A DNA stretch of 64,000 bases from Rosa chinensis (taxonomy: Eukaryota; Streptophyta; Magnoliopsida; Rosales; Rosaceae): assembly GCF_002994745.2 (NCBI RefSeq), contig NC_037091.1:13206501-13270500 (forward strand), in the 5' to 3' direction. Shown one piece after another: positions 57,467-64,000 of the stretch (the stretch's first letter is position 1; each line of letters starts with the position of its first letter). Made by a program: the position numbers and the translations under genes. The notes below the pieces were generated by a model. That model made no database searches. It was not told the origin of the DNA and saw only the letters and a program-made list of their open reading frames with translations.

Positions 57467-58395
57467 TAGTAGGGTTTACTCGACGGTGACAGCCTTTGAC
57501 AAAATTTCCAATCTGAATGGTAGCGGTGATCTTCGACTACGATGGCGGGCATATCCTCCCTTTTTTTGTCCAACTGGTTTGTGGGCGGTGGTGGTGGAGG
57601 CGCCCTCCAGAGTGCCCATCTGACTACTTTTTGCAGTTTTCCTCGAGGTTGTGATGGAGGCTGGATGTTGGCTGACTCTAGCGTTGTTTCGTTTGGGAGA
57701 TAGTCTGGTAGTGGATAGATTTGATTATGAAACTGAGAGAGGTTGTCGGGGTTGGTCTGTTGGCAAGACTCGAGTTCGGGAGTTTGAGGTAACTCCAGCG
57801 CGAAGATCGATGGTGGATCCTGTTGAGACTTTGTCGACTGTGCTTGCAATTTTCGGCGATAGGCATGGGTCATACTTGAAAAGGATGCCGGTAGAGGTTT
57901 TGAGGTGGATGACTAGAGATCTACGGTGACGGAGGTCGACGACAGCGTCCGACCAGAGTGGGTTGCTTTGTCTCCTTGTTGGGCAAACTGCTTCTGGGAT
58001 CCTTGCTTTGGGCTTTCTGGGCTAGGGTTGACAGGATGGCTTTATCCAACTTGGCTATGGGCTGCTTGACTTGGTCTACATCTTTGGTGCGGGTTTGTCT
58101 CGATTGGGCCTCCAGGGCCTATATATAGTACTATTTAATCTTTGTTTAGGTCGCAAAGATCAGATGCTTGGTTGGTAACTTTATTAAACTTCTTCTACAT
58201 ATTTTGGTTTTTGTTAGAATAATGGTGAGTGGACTTTCTAAAAGGTGAGTGTACTCTTGGTATGCTGGGTTCTATTTGTTTTAGAATAGGATTTTGTATG
58301 TCCTAAATGATAGCTTTTTACTATCGACCCCATAGGGGTGTGTCGTTTGGTACTGCTTGCTGAATTATAAAACCGGGTTGACCTCCTTCCATTAA
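57467..58395 (+). mobile_element. RT-less retroposon, family R copy 3 (plus orientation)
   Basis: The 3' end at 58300-58395 (CGACCCCATAGGGGTGTGTC, TTTGGTACTGCTTGCTGAA, GTTGACCTCC, then an A run) corresponds to the poly(T)-bounded ends at 29720 and 50010 in opposite orientation. GC-richer 57470-57950 corresponds to the pseudo-coding part. No RT domain. Confidence 0.55.
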
Positions 58396-59261
58396 AAAAA
58401 TCGATGAAATATGTCTATCTTTCGATTAATGACGCACATTACTGACCAAATCTATTCAACAAGCCTAGATATTATATATATTAACTTGGAATCAGCAGCA
58501 CGTACTGACTTTGTGTACATGCGGGAAAATGAAACAGTTTGCATATTAATAAATTGGTCCATCAGTAGAAACCCTACGACTGACTTCATTGCATTATTAA
58601 TCCATTACGGGGATTCTCGGAACAAATTGACCTGGATTTTTGCAAATATCATATTCATTGCATGAGTATATGCTCTGGGATAATCCCCATAATATGTCTC
58701 TATTGACTTATTTCTTTCCTGAATTGGATATCAATGAATAGTGGGCGCTTATTAAGTTACAGTAAACAATCATGTCTAAATGTGGTAACATACCCTATTC
58801 GAATGTTTATATTATATCTAAAAGAACACATTCTGTCAACGAAAATAGAAAAATAGTACCAAAGGTGTGTTTAAATATTTCAAAATTATAAAACAATTAG
58901 CGCGCATAATGGTTTAGAGAAGTTTTGAATTAATCAGCCTAAGTTTAGAAATTTGAGGTGGGCTAATTTTTAATATTTAATATTTTAAACCATAATTAAG
59001 CTATAAATTTATGTTTTTTTTTTCAAAATTTGGGGTGGGCTGTAGCCCAACGGAGCCCGTATGTAGGCGTGTAGCTACGCCTTTGGTTGGGTAGCAGATT
59101 TTTGAAAAGGAAGTTCTAATGGAGGATACGTCATAGTTGATGGGAGGGGTGTGCTACTCTACTATACTTATTTTGTTAAGCAAAGTTTTTAATGAGGCAA
59201 TTATTCAAAAAAAAAAAAAAAGTTTTTACTGAGGCCACATAGCGCCCCTATATTTGATTAT
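58396..59261. other. No gene seen; possible hAT remnant end
   Basis: AT-rich. 59030-59096 (GGGGTGGGCTGTAGCCCAAC ... GTGTAGCTACGCCTTTGG) resembles the right end of the hAT MITE group at 51013-51622 without a matching left end. Confidence 0.4.
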
Positions 59262-60335
59262 TTTTTTTTTAGGGAAATGACAATTCTATTAATAATAAGA
59301 AATATTACAATTAGCAGATGTAGAAACTATATCACAATGAAAGATACAAAATTAAAACAAGATATCAAAAGGCATCAAAAATAAAACCTAGTAAAGATAC
59401 GACTGGATGTAATAATGCATCTAATAATGCACTGAATACAAACCGAGCTATATAAAAAGTTATCAGTGGTATGACCAACCATAATAGGGCAATTTTTCAT
59501 TAATGTAATCGGTGATATGACCGACCAAGCATATACATCATACGTCAAAAAGAGGATAATCTTCCACCTATGTTATCGATAGTTTGACCGACCATGAAAG
59601 GGCAATCTTCTAACAATGTAACTGGTGATGTGACCGTCCCAACATCTTCCACCAAAGTAGCCATTTAATCCAAAAAGCAAAAGCCAAATAAAAATAACCA
59701 CCCAAGCTTAGGCTAGATCCATTGACCTAGCCCAACCTAAATCCGACCCGGCGCCTAGATCCAAAACCGCTTCCAGGTCCACATCTAGAAACCACCTAGA
59801 TCCCAAATCCAGATCCTAGCCCTAGGACCTTGGCTCGCCACGCCGCTGTATAGGGTCTTCAACCCAGAAATGGTTCGGACCCTCTGCTCCTCGATCAACG
59901 GTCCAACTCCAACATCTCACCACCAAACACCACCACCCATGTAGCCATCGACCCAGTTTGCCTTTCCAAACCCGAAATCACATCTGGATCCACCTAGGCC
60001 TCTGAGCTCTAACCTCCACTATTGGCTAACGCTCGCTCGACTTGCTCACTGCCGTATTCACCATTCCACACCTTTCCACTACTAGATTCGAATGACTATT
60101 TCACTACACGAACCTCTAATGGTGCCGAACTTCACAGTGGTGACCCCGCCACAAGGAAGACTACCTGATCCGCCACAAAGCTTGATCTCTTCCTCACCAC
60201 ACGAGCCTTCCAGATCCTCCATGTTAATGAAGAAAAGATTCAGAAACAGACCGCAAAAGTGGCCGCTTTCTACCCTAGTAGAACGCTACGCTTTTTTTAG
60301 AGAAAAAATGATCCAACCTTTCATGCATTAACTTA
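59262..60335 (-). mobile_element. Degenerate retroposon with T-run 3' end
   Basis: Plus-strand T run at 59264-59272 followed by AGGGAAATGACAATTC; the AGGGAAATGA block also follows the poly(T) at 29720, and the next part resembles the LINE 3' end at 6750. The body, 59700-60330, is GC-richer and heavily interrupted by stops on both strands. Relationship to family R is suggested only by the tail. Confidence 0.4.
59460..59655. repeat. Short tandem array, about 4 units
   Basis: GGTGATATGACCGACC, TAGTTTGACCGACCATGAAA and TGGTGATGTGACCGTCC, with AGGGCAATCTTCTAACAATG spacers, recur about every 55-65 bp. Diverged, non-coding. Confidence 0.65.
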
Positions 60336-61545
60336 TCTCATCCAATAGAATATCCTTATATTTGATTTTAATAGTTCCTTATTATGAATTTCTTCATTTG
60401 CATAAAAAAAAAGCGAGTCAATAAAAATAAAATTTATAAAAGAAAGAGGAGCGCTCGAGAGCTAATTGGTTAACTTCGTATTAAGAAGCTAGTCATCTTT
60501 TAAACTAACTTTCAGTCACATATTGGCATCTCATCTTCAGTTTTTAGATCCCTATAAGTAGATGATCACTACTGCAAATTTTCAGACAAGTTGATAATCG
60601 TTTGGGCACGGAACTAGATCAAATCAATGGATGAACCGAATCTGTCCAACCTAAACCGTTTTTGTTTATAATTAATAAATCATGATTATGAATACCCAAA
60701 TTGTAGAAATTGGTCTACTTATATGGACCTAATACGAAGCTAATTAGATTCTTTTTACGAAACTAACTGATGAGCTCTAGAGCAACTAGAAATAGGCACT
60801 TGGTTGTTTCTATTCGAACCTCCCTAGTCATGATCTCATCTCCCTGTCTAATTCTCTCTCCATCGCTTTGTTTTTCTCTCTTCTGTATAATTTACTGTAA
60901 AGCAATCTCAATTCAAACATTAATGTTTATAAGAGGGAAGAGAGTGGAAATTATGGTTTTGGGATAAAGGAGGAAGTAGATGGTGGGATAATTGGAACTA
61001 TGAGATAATGAAGATGAAGGTGACAGAAAAAGAGAGTACGATGAAGGTTAGAAGAAAGCGTAGAACCACAAGGTGGCGCTTGGGCTCTACTTAATTTTTC
61101 TTACTATCTTTTTATTTTTTAGAGAGTATTACGGGAATAAAATTAAAAAAAAATTGATGCAGGTCTCGATGCCAGTTTAGAAGTTATGAATAGAACTCTA
61201 TAAAAATAGTAAACCATTTACAGGATCTCAGCCTATTTGTTGATGTTGATGTCATTATCAATCTATTCGAGTGTACATTGTTATATATACCTAGTAGTTT
61301 CCTGTAACACCCCCCCCGGGTTGGGCATCTATAATTTTCTCAGCCCAACCTCACTAAATCTCAATCTAATGCATATTATTATTAGCAATATAGTATTCCA
61401 ATCTCAATCTCCTGATCGATCTGGATCTTTCTCTGATCTTTTTCTGATTGGTACTAGCTAATTGTACTGGAATCCCATTATATTCCGTATTAGTCCTTTG
61501 TTTACTTTTGAATCCATCTTTCTGTGGGTGGTTAATTTTACTGAA
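60336..61545. other. No gene seen
   Basis: AT-rich with short C tract CCCCCCCCCGGGTTGGGCAT at 61309. 61157-61200 (GATGCAGGTCTCGATGCCAG) resembles the target repeat at 49856-49910. Frames 60770-60967 and 61237-61461 look spurious. Confidence 0.4.
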
Positions 61546-61550
61546 GAATA

Positions 61551-61804
61551 TGTTGACGGAAAATTCTAGTGTACCGTAGCTTGTCTCTATGTTGACATAG
61601 TCAAATAAGACAGTATTGAGAGAATGAATTTCCTGATGATCATTACACCCATTCTGTGGTGTATATAAACAGGTTACAATCGTACTACAACATACTACAA
61701 CTATTGTGTACTATTGTACTACACAACATATACAAGGTAAGTAGTTACAACAATATATTCTCTTGTAATCTATTCCTAATAGGAAACAAAGACTCACACT
61801 AACA
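61551..61804 (-). repeat. 3' LTR of the second Copia element
   Basis: 254 bp; plus-strand ends TGTTGACGGAAAATT and CACACTAACA (TG...CA), directly next to the polypurine tract. Confidence 0.82.
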
Positions 61805-61818
61805 CTCCCCCTCAAGTT
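61805..61818 (-). promoter_or_regulatory. Polypurine tract of the second Copia element
   Basis: Minus strand AACTTGAGGGGGAG immediately before the LTR, the standard plant Copia form. Confidence 0.85.
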
Positions 61819-62711
61819 GGCGCATATACATCAACCATGCCCAACTTGCTTAGTGAGTCATAAAACGCCTTCCTGGAAACTCCTTTGGTAAGTACATCAG
61901 CAAGTTGCTCTTTAGTTGGAACAAAAGGAAAGCTAATAATTTTGGCATCTAGCTTCTCTTTTATAAAGTGACGATCAACCTCCACATGCTTAGTACGATC
62001 ATGCTGTACTGGATTCTGTGATATGTCAATAGCTGCCTTGTTGTCACAATACAACTGCATGGAATTTTTGAGTTTGAAACCCAGATCACGTAACAGATTT
62101 CTTAGCCACAACAATTCACACACTCCGTGAGCCATACCTCTATACTCAGCCTCAGCACTAGAACGTGCCACAACTTTCTGTTTCTTACTCTTCCATGTAA
62201 CCAAATTACCTCCCACAAAGGTGAAGTAACCTGATGTCGACCTCCTGTCTGTGATATTTCCAGCCCAATCTGCATCTGTGAAGCCACAAACCTCAAGAAT
62301 GTTGCTGTGTTTAGAAAACAGTACTCCCCTTCCTAGAGCTGACTTCAAGTACTTCAGAATTCGCATAATAGCATCCATGTGACTCTCACTCGGATTATGC
62401 ATGAACTGACTCACCACACTCACTGCATATGCTACGTCTGGTCTAGTATGAGCCAAATAAATCAAGCGCCCAACTAACCTCTGATAGTAAGCTCGATCAG
62501 TAGGTACCTGATCTGGATATAAAGCTAAACAATGGTTCTGCTCAATAGGAGTGTCACTAGGTCTGCAATCCAACAAACCTGTCTCTGTCCGTAAATCGAG
62601 AACATACTACCTCTGGCACAGATAGATTCCTTCTCTCCCCCTGGCTACCTCAATTCCTAAGAAGTACAAAAGCTCACCCAAATCCTTCATCTCAAACTCA
62701 GATGCTAGTTG
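61809..62711 (-). pseudogene. Copia RT C-terminus and RNase H
   Basis: After the nonsense codon at 62712-62714 the frame reads SEFEMKDLGELLYFLGIEVA, a further in-frame stop near 62610, then RPSDTPIEQN, YYQRLVGRLIYLAHTRPDVA, and the RNase H motifs FTDADWAGNITDRRSTSGY, SSAEAEYRGMAHG, LYCDNKAA, KHVEVDRHFIKEKL and QLADVLTKGV. The terminal stop follows VYAPT. RNase H degrades the RNA strand during cDNA synthesis. Confidence 0.9.
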
Positions 62712-64000
62712 TCTCTACAGCCTATCTATCTCAAAAGTATCATTACCAGTGATTACCATATCATCCACATAAATAATTAGAGCTGTTACCTTCCCTTGTT
62801 GATGCTTGAGAAACAAGGTGTGGTCTGAGTTGCTCTGCCTGTAACCAACCTTCCGCATGAATTGTGAAAATCTTCCAAACCAAGCGCGAGGTGACTGTTT
62901 AAGACCATACAGAGATTTTCTCAACTTGCATACAAACTCACCAGGGGAAGCAACTACATACCCTGGTGGAAGGCTCATGTACCCTTCCTCAGCTAACTCT
63001 CCATGAAGAAATGCATTCTTGACATCAAACTGTCGGAGTGGCCAGTTTAAACTAGCAGCGAACGAGAGCAGAACCTGAATAGTATTCATCTTGGCAACAA
63101 GAGCAAAAGTTTCATTATAGTCTATACCATACGTCTGAGTAAATCCCTTTACTACAAGCCGTGCTTTATATCGATTCATTGATCCATCTGCATTATGCTT
63201 CACTGTAAACACCCAACGACAGCCTACAGCCTTCTTGCCTTGTGGTGGAGGCACAAGTTGCCAAGTATTGTTCTTCTGCAACCCCTCCATCTCTTCATCC
63301 ATAGCCTTCCTCCACTTTGAATCCCCCAACGCATCCTGCACTTTGTTAGGTACTGATACAGCAGATATTTGATTCACAAATGATTCATATGACTTAGATA
63401 ACCTCCTAGTGGACATATAGTTGGCTACTGGGTATTTTGATTTGGCAGTAAGAGAAGGTTCATATCTTTTGGTTGATTGACCTCGAGTAGTCCTATGTGG
63501 TAACACATATTGTTCAACATTAGACTCACTACTACCAGTATCAGTGGATGGACATACCTCAATTGGATGATCTTCAGTACCAAGAAGCTGTAGGTCAGGG
63601 GTAGAAGCGATGGCAGGAGGGGCAGTTGTGTCTTCAACCTCATTTGGAGGAGTGGAAATTGGTGCTTCTGCTACTGGAGGTAGCGAGCTAAGAATCTCAA
63701 CCGGATCACTCAAAATACCTCCTGGCGGTGTTCCTTCTGATTCCTCCCCCTCTCTATGATATAGCTCTTCAAAATATGAATTCTCCCCAGGAAGAGCTGT
63801 ATCGGAAGAGGAGAAATAACTCATGTCTTCAAAGAAAGTAACATCCAGAGTGACATAATACCTTCTGGTTGGTGGATGATAGCACTTGTACCCCTTCTGA
63901 TACCCTCCGTAGCCAACAAACACACACTTAAGGGCCTGGGCATCTAACTTAGACCGCTGATTCTTGGGGCAATGGACAAAAGCAACACAACCAAATACAC
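62712..64000 (-). pseudogene. Copia integrase C-terminus and reverse transcriptase
   Basis: The frame is open to the window edge (VFGCVAFVHCPKNQ, then KCVFVGYGGYQKGYKCYHP, the integrase C-terminal block). A Pro/Glu/Ser-rich linker follows (63800-63450), then RT: WRKAMDEEMEGLQKNNTWQL, GCRWVFTVKHNADGSMNRYK, GFTQTYGIDYNETFALVAK, RQFDVKNAFLHGELAEEGYM, LYGLKQSPRAW and LIIYVDDMVITGND, with the YVDD motif intact. The frame ends at TAG 62712-62714 after FEIDRL, a premature stop within RT. It would be repaired by a single base change relative to family members, so the copy is fairly young or under-decayed. The upstream gag/protease lie outside. Confidence 0.92.

Larger units (their letters stand above)
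61551..64000 (-). mobile_element. Second Ty1/Copia retrotransposon, 3' part, runs off window
   Basis: 3' LTR 61551-61804, polypurine tract, RNase H, RT and the integrase C-terminus in Copia order on the minus strand, open to the right window edge. Better preserved than the Copia at 7512: only two nonsense codons were seen. The left flank GAATA (61546-61550) is the expected target duplication to look for beyond the window. Confidence 0.9.

Noticed and set aside
60770..61461. Two short plus frames near the second Copia.
   Set aside because: AT-rich, no recognisable domain, no splice or promoter context.

Overview
This is flowering-plant nuclear DNA, almost certainly eudicot. The evidence is a plant-type molybdate transporter, a CC-NBS-LRR resistance-gene relic, intron-containing fragments of plant housekeeping genes, and plant lineages of Copia, Tat-type Gypsy, L1-like LINE, CACTA and hAT elements. 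A Rosaceae-like genome is my guess, but no decisive marker is visible. No tRNA, rRNA or CRISPR was seen. The only possible intact host coding sequence is the 3' part of a molybdate transporter at the left edge; everything else is transposable elements, pseudogenes or unassigned AT-rich DNA.

Layout. 1-759: MOT1-family transporter end. 1444-6716: a MITE, a CACTA-like end, then minus-strand pseudo-exons of a DEAH-box RNA helicase and of V-ATPase subunit d, with an LTR-like insertion on a splice junction. 6717-29305: one L1-like LINE (minus strand) split into four pieces by a Copia element (7512-14356, itself holding two insertions), a coding-free LTR element (15141-19093) and a hAT element (20272-28493). 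That hAT contains a CACTA element (20303-25072) and a second hAT (25464-27267). Target-site duplications can be read at most of these joints. The CACTA element carries exon fragments of two host genes, an RNA m5U methyltransferase and an inositol polyphosphate 5-phosphatase.

29720-31345: RT-less retroposon carrying a Gypsy solo LTR (30507-31013). 32052-43802: Tat-lineage Gypsy element on the minus strand (gag, PR, RT, RNase H, second RNase H, INT) with a plus-strand, apparently spliced extra gene and a minisatellite between INT and the 3' LTR. 43803-45277: 5' half of a second LINE. 45482-46399: terminal-inverted-repeat element carrying a MIF-like pseudogene. 47116-49855: 2.7-kb solo LTR. 50010-50997: retroposon. 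51013-51622: hAT MITE.

51770-56019: CNL resistance pseudogene (minus) with a P-loop lysine-to-asparagine change and a solo LTR in its LRR. 56500-60335: MITE-like DNA with palindromic motifs, two more retroposons and a small tandem array. 61551-64000: 3' part of a second Copia element (minus), running off the window.

The genes do not form a pathway. What links them is transposition: three separate DNA-transposon-like segments have picked up pieces of five different host genes, and insertions have piled into one another.
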